DNA of 64,000 nucleotides, from the NCBI RefSeq assembly GCF_042650605.1, contig NZ_JBHSBN010000010.1, forward strand, positions 124,001 to 188,000, in the 5' to 3' direction. Of the stretch, positions 50,000 through 58,308 are shown piece after piece. Position numbers and translations under genes: made by a program. Positions within the stretch are counted from its first letter, which is position 1; every line of letters begins with the position of its first letter. Under the pieces are notes generated by a model. That model did not search any database and was not told the origin of the DNA. It saw nothing but the letters and a program-made list of their open reading frames with translations. The stretch is from Micromonospora_J zhanjiangensis (GTDB taxonomy: Bacteria; Actinomycetota; Actinomycetes; Mycobacteriales; Micromonosporaceae).

Positions 50000-51844
50000 A
50001 TGCTGGGCTTCAGATCGATTTTTGCCACGCACTACGAACGGAACCATCTACTGCCGCTGGTCCGGGAACAGTTCGATCGATGGATCGCGGGGCCCAAGGC
50101 ATGGGACCCCACTGCACTACGCGAGAACCGCTGGGTGGCCATTGGTGACAGCGCTCGGGCACTGCTGCTGCGGCACGAAGGTCAGGACGGCTCGATGTCG
50201 ACCCGGGTGCGCATCGTCGAGACCAAGCCAGACGGCCAGTGGATTACGCAGTTGACCACGCACGTGCCCAGAGTCAAGGAGCGTAAGGCGTGGGCCTGGG
50301 TCGACATCGAGTCTCCTGACCCGGAAGACGAGGCGTCAGGTGGCCGACCACGCCTCGCCGGTACTCCCCGCTTTCTCGCACCGATTCTCGATGTCATCGA
50401 CGCCTGGGACGGATCCGCGCGCCTGACCACCCGTCCGCTGATTATCCGCGGGGGCGAGGTCGACGAGGTCTACCAGGCATTACTTGACGTTGAGCGGCGA
50501 GGTGTCGTCTTCGTCGCCGGCAGTGACGACTCATTGCCGATGGGCCCGTGGGTTGACCTCATCGCGAAGCTGACCCGGTTCACCAAGGGTATGGGCTCGT
50601 GTTACGTGCTTGACGGTGAAGCCACCCGGCTGCTGAACGACCGACTCGGTAATACCCACGCTGTTCTACCGGGTCGGCTGCGGACCTACCGCTCGCAGGT
50701 TCAGCCGGATTCGGTCGTCGATGGCCTGCGCCACCGGGTGCTGAGTACCGAACGGATCCTCGATGATGCCGAACACGATCGGCTGGCCCGGGTTCTCGCC
50801 GCCAACGCCCAACTCCAGTCCCTCGAACAGCCCTTGCAGGCGCAGGTGGCGAGGGTGCACCGAATGCTGGAGCGCATCGCCGACGACATGTTAGTACATC
50901 GTCTTGGTGACTCCACCCGTCAAGCGGTATCGGTGGTCCCGACGCCCCGCCAGGCGCTGGCGGTCGAGGCGCGGCGGAGTGGACAGCACCAACAGGATGC
51001 GGCATCGCAGCAGGGAATGCTGCTTGAATACCTAAAAATCAAGGTCGGAATCAACGATCTGACCGCCGATAGGATCGACGAGCTCGCCCGCTGGGCGGAG
51101 ATTGGAAAGGTATCCCAGGAGACTCAGGAAGACATCGCATCTCGCCTGGCGCAACTTCAGGCAGAGCTGGATGACACGCAGAAGGCCCACAGAGAAGCCA
51201 TCCAGCAGCTGGAGGACGAGCAGCTCGACAACCGCGAGACGTTCGACCGGCTCACGCAATCCGAGGAAACCGTACGGGCGCTGCGCAGCCGCCTCGCTTC
51301 GACAGGGCAGCCGGCGGTGGCCTGGACGACCCAACCTGCCGAGGAGGATGTTTCCCGTCCGGACAGCTTCGGCGAGTTGCTCCGTTGGCTGCCCAGACTC
51401 GCGCATGTCGAATTTACTGGTGACCCTGACCATGCGGTGGATCTGGACAGCAGAGACACCCTGGGAGCTTGGGCGTCGAAGGCGTGGAATGCCTTGCTGG
51501 TGTTGCAGGATTACGCGAGCATGAAAGCCGAGGGGCGCTGTGATCGTGACGTACAGGGCTTTCTTCAGAACACTCCCGATGGAGCCCATGGGTGGCCGGC
51601 GAGACGACACGCCCGTGACGAGAGCGAGGAGGTGCGAACCAATCCGGTCTTCCGGCGTGCCCGCGTGCTACCCGTACCCGCTTCGGTCGATCCTGCTGGA
51701 TGCATCTTCATGGGCGCACATTTCAAGATCGCTACCTTCGCGATGATTAGTCCTCGGCTTCATTACTACGACGACACAACCAAGAGTGGCCGGATCTACG
51801 TCGGCTACCTCGGCCGCCACTTGCCAACCGGGCAGACGAACTGA
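50000..51844 (+). CDS. Large coiled-coil protein of the helicase cassette, unknown family
   Basis: A 614-residue cytoplasmic protein I cannot assign. The N-terminal 180 residues look globular with alternating strands (RWVAIGDSARALLLRHEG, TRVRIVETKPDGQWITQL). Residues of about 180-320 contain a further alpha/beta part (GVVFVAGSDDSLPMGPWVDLIAKL). A coiled coil spans about 370-435 (RLAQLQAELDDTQKAHREAIQQLEDEQL). The last 60 residues form a compact domain (CIFMGAHFKIATF .. RLHYYDDT .. GRIYVGYLGRHL). No membrane segments or Walker motifs are seen. It may be a sensor or scaffold for the helicase/HEPN pair. The ribosome site is weak (GGGACGG). The 80-base gap to the HEPN gene suggests the same transcript. 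Confidence 0.7.
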   Translation: MLGFRSIFATHYERNHLLPLVREQFDRWIAGPKAWDPTALRENRWVAIGDSARALLLRHEGQDGSMSTRVRIVETKPDGQWITQLTTHVPRVKERKAWAWVDIESPDPEDEASGGRPRLAGTPRFLAPILDVIDAWDGSARLTTRPLIIRGGEVDEVYQALLDVERRGVVFVAGSDDSLPMGPWVDLIAKLTRFTKGMGSCYVLDGEATRLLNDRLGNTHAVLPGRLRTYRSQVQPDSVVDGLRHRVLSTERILDDAEHDRLARVLAANAQLQSLEQPLQAQVARVHRMLERIADDMLVHRLGDSTRQAVSVVPTPRQALAVEARRSGQHQQDAASQQGMLLEYLKIKVGINDLTADRIDELARWAEIGKVSQETQEDIASRLAQLQAELDDTQKAHREAIQQLEDEQLDNRETFDRLTQSEETVRALRSRLASTGQPAVAWTTQPAEEDVSRPDSFGELLRWLPRLAHVEFTGDPDHAVDLDSRDTLGAWASKAWNALLVLQDYASMKAEGRCDRDVQGFLQNTPDGAHGWPARRHARDESEEVRTNPVFRRARVLPVPASVDPAGCIFMGAHFKIATFAMISPRLHYYDDTTKSGRIYVGYLGRHLPTGQTN

Positions 51845-51951
51845 CACCGTCACATCTGCCCTGCGCATCCGTCTGGCGTGTGCATGACACGGTAGGTGTT
51901 CTCGGTGGCGCATGGCGGGCTACCGCAAGGGCTGGGCCAACATCCTCGGCA

Positions 51952-51981
51952 TTGACACACTTCTATTGATCTGCGTCTACT
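51952..51981 (+). promoter_or_regulatory. Promoter giving a leaderless CBM2 mRNA
   Basis: TTGACA (51952-51957) and TCTACT (51976-51981) are 18 bases apart. The start would fall at or next to ATG 51988, which has no proper Shine-Dalgarno site, so the message may be leaderless. Confidence 0.45.
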
Positions 51982-51987
51982 TGGATC

Positions 51988-52737
51988 ATGCGTAGGATTC
52001 TCCTGGCGGCCCTGGCGTGTCTGTGTGCCGCCGCACCAGCCGTGATCGACGGTGGCACCGCCCGAGCGGCGACCGCCGACTGCGCCGGCACCGTCGAGGT
52101 GACCGCGCCGACGTTCGACCGGCAGTCGGTGGCTCCCGGGCAGAGCTTCACCGCCACCGCGGCCATCACCAACTGCACCGACCAGCCGCAGCAGGTGTCC
52201 GGCTACTGGCGGGCCCAGTCCGTCATGCCGCCCGGCGCCCCGTACACCTTCTGCACCGGCAACGACCCGTTCCCGCTGAACGCGCAGCTCGCGCCCGGCG
52301 GCACGTACGTCACCAGCATGCGGTGGGACATCGCCAACCCGCAGTGCGCGGCCACCGCGATCCGGGCGAGCGTCGTCCTGTACGCCCCCTCGGTGACCCG
52401 GAGCGCGGACATCCCGGTCACCGGCGCCGGTGGTCCTCGGTCGTGCGTGGCGAGCTACCGAACCCTGAACGAGGCGCCGACGGGGTTCGTGGCCGAGGTG
52501 ACGGTGGCCAACCCGACCGCCGCGCCGGTCAACGGCTGGTCGGTCGTCTTCACGTATCCCGGCGACCAGCGGATCACCGCGTCCTGGAACGCGGTCGTCC
52601 AGCAGGACGGCCAGGTGGTCACCGCCACCAACGCGTCGTGGAACGCCACCATCCCGCCCGGCGGCAGCGTCACGTACGGCCTCTACGGCAACTGGCGGCG
52701 CAGCGACGCCCCGCCGACGACCCTCACCTGCCGGTGA
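51988..52737 (+). CDS. Secreted CBM2 protein
   Basis: A 249-residue secreted protein. The signal peptide (MRRILLAALACLCAAAPAVI) ends near TARA. Residues of about 30-145 form an Ig-like domain with paired cysteines (DCAGTVEVTAP, TFCTGN). From about 150 to the end lies a CBM2: Cys at each end, FVAEVTVANPTAAPVNGWSVVFTYPGDQRITASWNA and NASWNATIPPGGSVTYGL. There is no catalytic domain, so it may be an accessory cellulose- or chitin-binding protein. It stands alone after the helicase cassette and marks the return to carbohydrate and envelope genes. Confidence 0.82.
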   Translation: MRRILLAALACLCAAAPAVIDGGTARAATADCAGTVEVTAPTFDRQSVAPGQSFTATAAITNCTDQPQQVSGYWRAQSVMPPGAPYTFCTGNDPFPLNAQLAPGGTYVTSMRWDIANPQCAATAIRASVVLYAPSVTRSADIPVTGAGGPRSCVASYRTLNEAPTGFVAEVTVANPTAAPVNGWSVVFTYPGDQRITASWNAVVQQDGQVVTATNASWNATIPPGGSVTYGLYGNWRRSDAPPTTLTCR

Positions 52738-52931
52738 GGGTGCGGCCCGGCGGTTCAGGGTCTTGCATTCTCGGCGGTGGCGCGGGGCACCTCTCCCGAT
52801 ATTTGGAAAATCATTCGCGTCGAATTTCCTCACCGGTAAGCCGATGGCCCCGCTGCCGTGAGCAATCTGACCCGCCGGACCACAGTGGACCACCAGACCC
52901 GGTGGACAAATCTCAATGCATAATGGTGGCC

Positions 52932-53918
52932 ATGGAGAACCGGAAGAGTCTCGGTAAAAGTGGCATCGATGTGAGTGCTCTCGGCGTGGGCTGCTGGGCC
53001 ATCGGCGGTCCGTTCTGGGCTGGTGAGCAGCCGCTCGGCTGGGGAGAGGTGGACGACGCGGAATCCACGCGGGCCGTCCACCGGGCGATCGACCTGGGGG
53101 TCAATTACTTCGACACCGCGGATGTCTACGGCGCCGGGCACGGCGAGCGGGTGCTCGGAGCGGCGCTCGGTTCCCGTCGCGATCAGGTCGTCATCTCCAC
53201 CAAGTGGGGCAACACCTTCGACGAGCAGAGTCGCCAGATGGGGGCGGAGGACGGCTCGCCGGAGTACGTCGGCCGGGCGGTACGCGAATCCCTCCGGCGG
53301 CTCGGCACCGAATACATCGACCTCTACCTGCTCCACCTCAACGATCTGCCGGTGCCGCGGGCCCTCGACCTGATCCCGGCGCTGGAGGACCTCGTCACCG
53401 CCGGCTTGATCCGGTCGTACGGATGGAGCACCGACTTTCCCGAGCGGGCCCGCGCGTTCGCGGAGGCGGGCGAGCACTGCACCGCCATCCAGTTCGACTT
53501 CTCGGTCCTGCGCGGAAACGCCGAGATTCTGGACGTCTGCGAGAAGCACGACCTGGCGGCCATCAGCCGGGGTCCGCTGGCCATGGGCCTGCTGACCGGC
53601 AAGTACACCGGATCGTCCCACCTCGCCGAGGACGACATCCGAGGGCTGACCCCCGACTGGATGACCTTCTTCCAGGACGGCAAGCCGGTGCCGGAGTGGC
53701 TCGACCGGGTGGCCGCCGTCCGTGCGGTGCTGACCGCGAACGGCCGCACCCTCGCGCAGGGAGCGCTGGGCTGGTTGTGGGCCCGCAGCCCGAGGATCAC
53801 GCCCATTCCCGGCTGCCGCACCCCGGCACAGGTGGAGGAGAACGCCGGCGCGCTGCGCACCGGTCCCCTGTCGCCGACGGAGCTGGCCGAGGTGGAGCGA
53901 CTGCTCGGTCGCGGCTGA
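52932..53918 (+). CDS. Aldo/keto reductase
   Basis: A 328-residue NADPH-dependent TIM-barrel oxidoreductase. It shows VSALGVGCWAIGGP, the catalytic region GVNYFDTADVYGAGHGERVLGAAL (Asp and Tyr of the tetrad), VVISTKWG with the lysine, YIDLYLLHLND with the histidine, and a C-terminal TPIPGCRTPAQVEENAGAL cofactor loop. The physiological carbonyl substrate is unknown. ATG 52932 is preferred (GGTGG just upstream); ATG 52923 would add three residues. The much longer open frame upstream lies antisense-like across the CBM2 gene and is not used. It ends in a strong hairpin shared with the convergent GT2 gene. Confidence 0.9.
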   Translation: MENRKSLGKSGIDVSALGVGCWAIGGPFWAGEQPLGWGEVDDAESTRAVHRAIDLGVNYFDTADVYGAGHGERVLGAALGSRRDQVVISTKWGNTFDEQSRQMGAEDGSPEYVGRAVRESLRRLGTEYIDLYLLHLNDLPVPRALDLIPALEDLVTAGLIRSYGWSTDFPERARAFAEAGEHCTAIQFDFSVLRGNAEILDVCEKHDLAAISRGPLAMGLLTGKYTGSSHLAEDDIRGLTPDWMTFFQDGKPVPEWLDRVAAVRAVLTANGRTLAQGALGWLWARSPRITPIPGCRTPAQVEENAGALRTGPLSPTELAEVERLLGRG

Positions 53919-53922
53919 CCGT

Positions 53923-53967
53923 GCGGCGGCCGGTGCGGCGGTCCCGGCCCGCCCCACCGGCCGCCGC
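53923..53967. terminator. Shared hairpin between the reductase and GT2 genes
   Basis: GCGGCGGCCGGTG (53923-53935) pairs perfectly with 53955-53967 across 19 bases, between two converging genes. Confidence 0.55.
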
Positions 53968-54020
53968 GACCCAGCTCCTCCGGGCTCCACCTCGGCTCGA
54001 CCGCCCTGGTGAAACCCGCT

Positions 54021-54917
54021 CTAGCCGCGCGCCCCGGTGGACGGTCCGGAGAGGGCCGCCGCCGGCTCCGGGCCGCCCGCGCCCACCCGCTCCGGGCCGC
54101 CCGCGCCCACCCGCTCCGGGCCGTCCGCGCCCACCCGCTCCGGGCCGTCCGCGCCCATCCGGTCCGGTTCGGCGACCGGCATCGCCCGTAGCGTCAGCCA
54201 GGTGCGGTACAGCTCGCGCGCGACACCGGCGGACGAACGGCCGACCGAGAACGTCGACCCGGGAACGTCCCGCCAGATGACCGGGATCTCGCGGATGCTG
54301 GCGCCCAGCGCGAGGCACCGGGCCAGCAGTTCCACGTCGAAGGCGAAACCGGTGGAGGTGAGATCCCGGGCGACCCGCCGAGCGAGGTCTCCGTCGAAGA
54401 ACTTGAATCCGCACTGCGTGTCGGTGGCGCCGGGCACCATGATCCGCGCGAGCCGGCGAAACACCTGCGACCCGAACGACCGCACCAGCCCGTGTCGTAC
54501 CTCGAGCACCGACGCGGGCAGGTTTCGCGAGCCGACCACCACTTGCTCGCCCCTGCCCAACAGGTAGACGACGTAACCGAGAACGTCGAGGCCGGTGGCC
54601 ATGTCCGTGTCGCAGAAGCCCACCATCGGCGCCGAGGTGTCCAGCAGGCCCGCCCGTACCGCGGCGCCCTTGCCCTTGACCGGGCAACGCAACAGCCGTA
54701 CGGGCACCGGACCGGACGGGCACCGGGCGACCACCTCGGCGGTCCCGTCGGTGCTGGCGTTGTCCACGACGATGACCCTCGCGTCGACCGACATCCGCGC
54801 CAGGTGAGCGCGCAACGTAGCGAGCCCACCGGGCAGCCGCCGTTCCTCGTTGTGGGCCGGTACCACGATCTCCAGCGTGGGCGGCGGGCCGAGGCCGCCG
54901 CCCGCAGGCTGACGCAT
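54021..54917 (-). CDS. GT2 family polyprenyl-phosphate glycosyltransferase
   Basis: A 298-residue GT-A glycosyltransferase of the dolichyl/polyprenyl-phosphate glucose or mannose type. It has LEIVVPAHNEERRLPGGLATLR, VIVVDNASTDGTAEV, the metal-binding GFCDTDMATG, GSRNLPASVLEVRHGLVRSF and TDTQCGFKFFDGD, all typical of DPG/DPM synthases. It should load a sugar on an isoprenoid phosphate at the inner membrane face. The C-terminus carries four copies of an eight-residue unit (GADGPERV) from a 24-bp DNA repeat, which is unusual. GAGGAGAA precedes ATG 54917 at five bases. It is divergent from the envelope operon that may use its product. Confidence 0.88.
   Translation of the reverse strand: MRQPAGGGLGPPPTLEIVVPAHNEERRLPGGLATLRAHLARMSVDARVIVVDNASTDGTAEVVARCPSGPVPVRLLRCPVKGKGAAVRAGLLDTSAPMVGFCDTDMATGLDVLGYVVYLLGRGEQVVVGSRNLPASVLEVRHGLVRSFGSQVFRRLARIMVPGATDTQCGFKFFDGDLARRVARDLTSTGFAFDVELLARCLALGASIREIPVIWRDVPGSTFSVGRSSAGVARELYRTWLTLRAMPVAEPDRMGADGPERVGADGPERVGAGGPERVGAGGPEPAAALSGPSTGARG
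54070..54165. repeat. 24-bp tandem repeat, four copies
   Basis: Four units at 54070, 54094, 54118 and 54142, each beginning GGGCCG and ending in TCC. Two units are identical and the others differ by one to a few bases. They encode the GADGPERV repeats in the GT2 C-terminus and could vary in number by slippage without shifting frame. Confidence 0.85.
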
Positions 54918-55236
54918 GCGGTTCTCCTCTCCCGAGACGACCCGATACCGCCAGGACACCGTCCGGCACGGTGCGAGCCGCACTGAGCTGGCCGCATCGA
55001 CCATGCGTAGCGCCGGTTGCGCGGAACTATGGCCGGACTTTCACGGCGTTGGCGGTCAGTTGCCGCCGTGGCGCGACATCGGATCGGGGTGGAGCGGGTC
55101 GAGCGACCTGCCCGCCCGGAAACCGCACCGTGAGCAGCGTCGAAAGCGCCGACATACCAGCCGTAAAGCGATGCCCGCCAAGCTCGTCTCGGCTTTCCGG
55201 CGGCAGGCGGCCGCCGCACCGAGGTGGAGGTGGGGC
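54918..55236. other. Divergent intergenic region
   Basis: Between the GT2 start and the first gene of the envelope operon. In-frame starts at 54916 and 55171 exist for the plus-strand gene, but coding character begins only near 55237. AACTAT near 55023 is a weak -10 candidate. No clear operator was found. Confidence 0.4.
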
Positions 55237-56223
55237 GTGACGGTTACCCGAAGACAGGTGGTTCGGCAGGCGCTCGGCGTGACATTCACCGTCGCGATGC
55301 TCGTGGGCGTCGTCGTGGCGCTCAGATCCGAGGACTGGGAGACGGTCGGGGCCACCCTCCTGCACGGCGCGGCCGTGCCCTGGGTCGTCGCGGCGTTCCT
55401 GGCCAACCTCGCCGGGCTCGGGCTGGCGCTTGCCTCCTGGCATGTGTTGATCACCGATGACGGTGATCGCGTCGAACTGCCGTTGAGCGGCACGATGTTC
55501 GCCGCCGGGCTTCTCGGCAAGTACATCCCGGGTCGGGTCTGGGGGGTGCTGGCACAGATCCAGCTCGGCCGCGTCGCGGGCCTGAGCCCGGCCCGGATCG
55601 GAAGTTGCTACGTGGCCAGTCTCGCCGTCTCGCTGCTTGCCGGAACCACGGTCGGGCTGCTCGCGGCGCCCGCCGTGCTGCATCGGCAGGGCCACTGGTT
55701 GCTGGTGCCGGCGTTGCTCTGCCTCGCCTGGTTCATCTGGCCGCAGGGCGTCAACCGGCTGGCCCTCCTGGCGACCAGGGTGCTACGTAGCCCGGGACAG
55801 CCGGCCACTGTGTCCGCCGGCGGCTACCGGCGGTCGCTGGCTCTCTCGACGGCGTCCTGGCTCGTCTCCGGCCTGCACCTGTGGTTCTTGGCGCTGCTGT
55901 TCGGCGCGCCGGCGGCGCGGTCGTTGGCTGTCTGCGTCGGCGGCTTCGCGCTGGCGATGGTGCTGGGCAGCGTGGCGATCGTCGTGCCGGACGGTTGGGG
56001 CATCCGGGAACTGGTCCTGACCGTTCCGCTGGCCACCCTGCTGCCGGTGCCGACGGCGATCGCGATAGCCCTGGCCAGCCGTGCGGTGATCGTCGTCAGC
56101 GAGCTGGCCGGCGCCGGCGCCATGTACATCACCCACCGGGCGCGTCGCCGCGCCGCCGTACCGGACACGAGCCGACCTGACATGAGTCGATCTGAGGAGG
56201 AGGTGGAGGCGTGGACGCGCTGA
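55237..56223 (+). CDS. Flippase-like integral membrane protein (LPG synthase TM type)
   Basis: A 328-residue membrane protein with about eight helices. It opens with the pattern QALGVTFTVAMLVGVVVALRSEDWETV and continues with FLANLAGLGLALASWHVLI and LGKYIPGRVWGVLAQIQLGR, the hallmark GKYIPGxxW of the YbhN/UPF0104 and AglD-type family. Such proteins accompany glycosyltransferases and are thought to act in lipid-linked sugar transport or flipping. GTG 55237 is used because GGAGGTGGGG precedes it; ATG 55171 would add a soluble Arg-rich tail. It overlaps the epimerase gene by 13 bases and leads the seven-gene operon. Confidence 0.82.
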   Translation: MTVTRRQVVRQALGVTFTVAMLVGVVVALRSEDWETVGATLLHGAAVPWVVAAFLANLAGLGLALASWHVLITDDGDRVELPLSGTMFAAGLLGKYIPGRVWGVLAQIQLGRVAGLSPARIGSCYVASLAVSLLAGTTVGLLAAPAVLHRQGHWLLVPALLCLAWFIWPQGVNRLALLATRVLRSPGQPATVSAGGYRRSLALSTASWLVSGLHLWFLALLFGAPAARSLAVCVGGFALAMVLGSVAIVVPDGWGIRELVLTVPLATLLPVPTAIAIALASRAVIVVSELAGAGAMYITHRARRRAAVPDTSRPDMSRSEEEVEAWTR

Positions 56224-57263
56224 GAACCAGGCGGGTCCTGGTGACCGGGAGCGCCGGAATGCTCGGCAGCCACCTGGTCCGTCGCCTGACGCGAGAAGGC
56301 CACGAGGTGCTGGGCCTGGACGTTCGTCCCGGGACGGAGGCGAACGGTCCGGTCCGGCAGGTCTCCGGCGATATCCGGGACACCGCGCTGCTGACCGGCC
56401 TGACGGCCAAAGTGGACGCCGTGGTCCACTGCGCCGGGGCGCTCCCCAGCTACCCCGCCGAACAGATTCGCGCGATCGTGGTGGAGGGCACTCGCAGCGT
56501 GCTGGAGGCGGCCCACCGAAGCGCCGTGCCGCGTGTCGTGCACATCTCGTCGACGGCGGTGTACGGGCTGCCGGACCTGGTTCCCACGCCCGAGGAGTAT
56601 CCGTTCCGCCCGGTGGACGAGTACAGCGCCGCCAAGGGTAACGCCGAACGGATCTGCGAGGAGTACCGACAGCGCGGTCTGCCGCTGACCGTCCTGAGGC
56701 CGAAGACGTTCCTCGGTCCGGGCCGGCTCGGCCTGTTCGCCATGTTGTGCGAGTGGGCGGACGAAGGGCGCAACTTCCCGGTGCTGGGGCGGGGTGACGT
56801 CCGTATCCAGATGCTGGACATCGAGGATCTGCTGGACGCCGTCGAACTCGTCCTGGACGCGCCGCCGGAGATCGCCGACGGCACCTTCAACATCGCGGCG
56901 GAGCGGGTCTCGACGATGCGGGAGAACCTGCAGTGTGTGTTGGACGCGGCCGGGCACGGCAAGCGGGTGGTGTCGATCCCCGGCCGGCCCGCCGTGGCCG
57001 CGCTGCGGGCGATGGCGCGTCTGGGTGTCTCGCCGGTGTACGACCGGCTGCTGTACAAGCTGCTGGCCGACTCGTACGTCAGCATCGAACGCGCCCAGAA
57101 GATCCTCGGATTCCAGCCCCGCTTCTCCGGCCAGGACACCATTCTGCGCACCTATCGATGGTGGCGGGAGCAGAAGCGGGGAGTCCGCGTTCCGGCGGGC
57201 GGGCGTACCTCCGGCGAACCGTGGCGGCAGGGAGTTCTCGCCCTGGCCAAGGCCCTGTTCTGA
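56211..57263 (+). CDS. NAD-dependent epimerase/dehydratase
   Basis: A 350-residue extended short-chain dehydrogenase. The Rossmann signature VLVTGSAGMLGSHLVRRL is at 10-27, HISSTAVYG carries the catalytic Ser/Thr, and YSAAKGNAE supplies Tyr-x3-Lys. The later VLRPKTFLGPGRLG is typical of nucleotide-sugar epimerases and reductases. The substrate is likely an activated or lipid-linked sugar, given the neighbours. GTG 56211 follows GGAGGAGGTGGAGG and overlaps the previous gene, so expression is coupled. Confidence 0.88.
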   Translation: MDALRTRRVLVTGSAGMLGSHLVRRLTREGHEVLGLDVRPGTEANGPVRQVSGDIRDTALLTGLTAKVDAVVHCAGALPSYPAEQIRAIVVEGTRSVLEAAHRSAVPRVVHISSTAVYGLPDLVPTPEEYPFRPVDEYSAAKGNAERICEEYRQRGLPLTVLRPKTFLGPGRLGLFAMLCEWADEGRNFPVLGRGDVRIQMLDIEDLLDAVELVLDAPPEIADGTFNIAAERVSTMRENLQCVLDAAGHGKRVVSIPGRPAVAALRAMARLGVSPVYDRLLYKLLADSYVSIERAQKILGFQPRFSGQDTILRTYRWWREQKRGVRVPAGGRTSGEPWRQGVLALAKALF

Positions 57264-57285
57264 CGTCGTACCGTAGGAGAGGGAC

Positions 57286-58308
57286 ATGCAAGCCGAAACC
57301 ACCGCGGTCGATTCCGCGCTCCCTGACCTCGCCACGAATGATCGTTCCGCCGGAACGACGGCCACGGCGCCGAGCGCGCGGCGCGCCCGGGACCTCGTCG
57401 TCGATCTGGGGACACTGCTGCGACCCGGGCAGTGGCCCAAGACGTTGCTCGTCGTCCCGCTTCCCCTCATCGGGGCGGCGGGGTGGACCCTCGCCGGGGT
57501 CGGGCGGGTCGTCGCCGCGGTCGTCGCGTTCCTGATCGCCTCCGGCCTGGTGTACGTCGTCAACGACATCACCGACCGGCACCGTGATCGTCAGCACCCC
57601 GGTAAGCGTGGGCGGCCGATCGCCAGTGGTCGGGTGCCCGTCGGCCTGGCGTGGGCATACGCGGTCGTGCTCGCGGCCGTGCTGGCCGCTCTGATCGCCG
57701 GCTGGCCGCTGGACCGGAGCTGGCCCGTCCTGCTGTACCTGGCGTTGAACCTGGCCTACAGTCGCGGACTCAAACACGTGCCGCTGCTCGACGTGTTCAT
57801 CGTCAGTACCGGCTTCCTGCTGCGGCTGGCCGCCGGCTACGTCGCGCTCGGCGACCTGGTGTCACGCTGGCTGCTGGTCGCGGTCCTCGCGCTCTGCCTG
57901 ATGTTGAGTCTCGGCAAACGTCGCAGCGAACTGCTGACGACCAGTGCTGCGCACCGGCCGGCGCTGGCGGGCTACTCCGTCTCGTTCGTCGACCAGTTGC
58001 TCCTGCTCAACGCGGCACTCACCTTCATGTCGTACGCGCTGTACCTGGCGGAGGCCCCGCAGGAGCACGGCGGCGTGCGGATCATGCTGCTGTCGCTGCC
58101 GATCGCGCTCTTCGCCCTGTGCCGCTACCTGCAGGCGGTGCTGATGCACCGGGGCGGCGCGGATCCCGTCCGGACCCTGTTCCGCGACCGGGCGTTGGTG
58201 GCCTGCTTCCTGCTCTGGGCCGTACTGATCGCCGCCGACCTGTGGCAGCTGCACCTCTCCGGCGGTCACCTGGTCGCCGGGCCCGCCTGGCCGGGGTGGT
58301 CGCGATGA
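57286..58308 (+). CDS. UbiA-family (DPPR synthase-like) transferase
   Basis: A 340-residue polytopic protein with about nine helices. The first signature NDITDRHRDRQHPGKRGRPIASG matches decaprenyl-phosphate phosphoribosyltransferases closely (NDxxD, DRxHPxKRxRPIA). A second cytosolic motif near LSLGKRRSELLTTSAAHRPALAGYS replaces the usual YSxxLKxxxxxD region, and YSRGLKHVPLLDVFIVS is also present. In mycobacteria the homologue makes decaprenyl-phosphoryl-phosphoribose for arabinan. Here it probably makes a polyprenyl-linked ribose or related sugar used by the GT87 enzyme encoded next. It overlaps that gene by four bases (ATGA). Confidence 0.86.
   Translation: MQAETTAVDSALPDLATNDRSAGTTATAPSARRARDLVVDLGTLLRPGQWPKTLLVVPLPLIGAAGWTLAGVGRVVAAVVAFLIASGLVYVVNDITDRHRDRQHPGKRGRPIASGRVPVGLAWAYAVVLAAVLAALIAGWPLDRSWPVLLYLALNLAYSRGLKHVPLLDVFIVSTGFLLRLAAGYVALGDLVSRWLLVAVLALCLMLSLGKRRSELLTTSAAHRPALAGYSVSFVDQLLLLNAALTFMSYALYLAEAPQEHGGVRIMLLSLPIALFALCRYLQAVLMHRGGADPVRTLFRDRALVACFLLWAVLIAADLWQLHLSGGHLVAGPAWPGWSR

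Noticed and set aside
33484..52737. Integrated phage or conjugative element
   Set aside because: No integrase, attachment repeat, tRNA, relaxase, capsid or transposase gene was seen; accessory character rests on gene content only.
52017..52922. N-terminal extension of the aldo/keto reductase frame over the CBM2 gene
   Set aside because: Arg/Pro-rich and without motif; the reductase domain begins at the ATG near 52932, while the CBM2 gene occupies the other frame.
54916..55236. Long N-terminus for the flippase-like protein
   Set aside because: The extension is soluble and Arg-rich; GGAGGTGGGG before GTG 55237 and the first membrane helix fix the start there.
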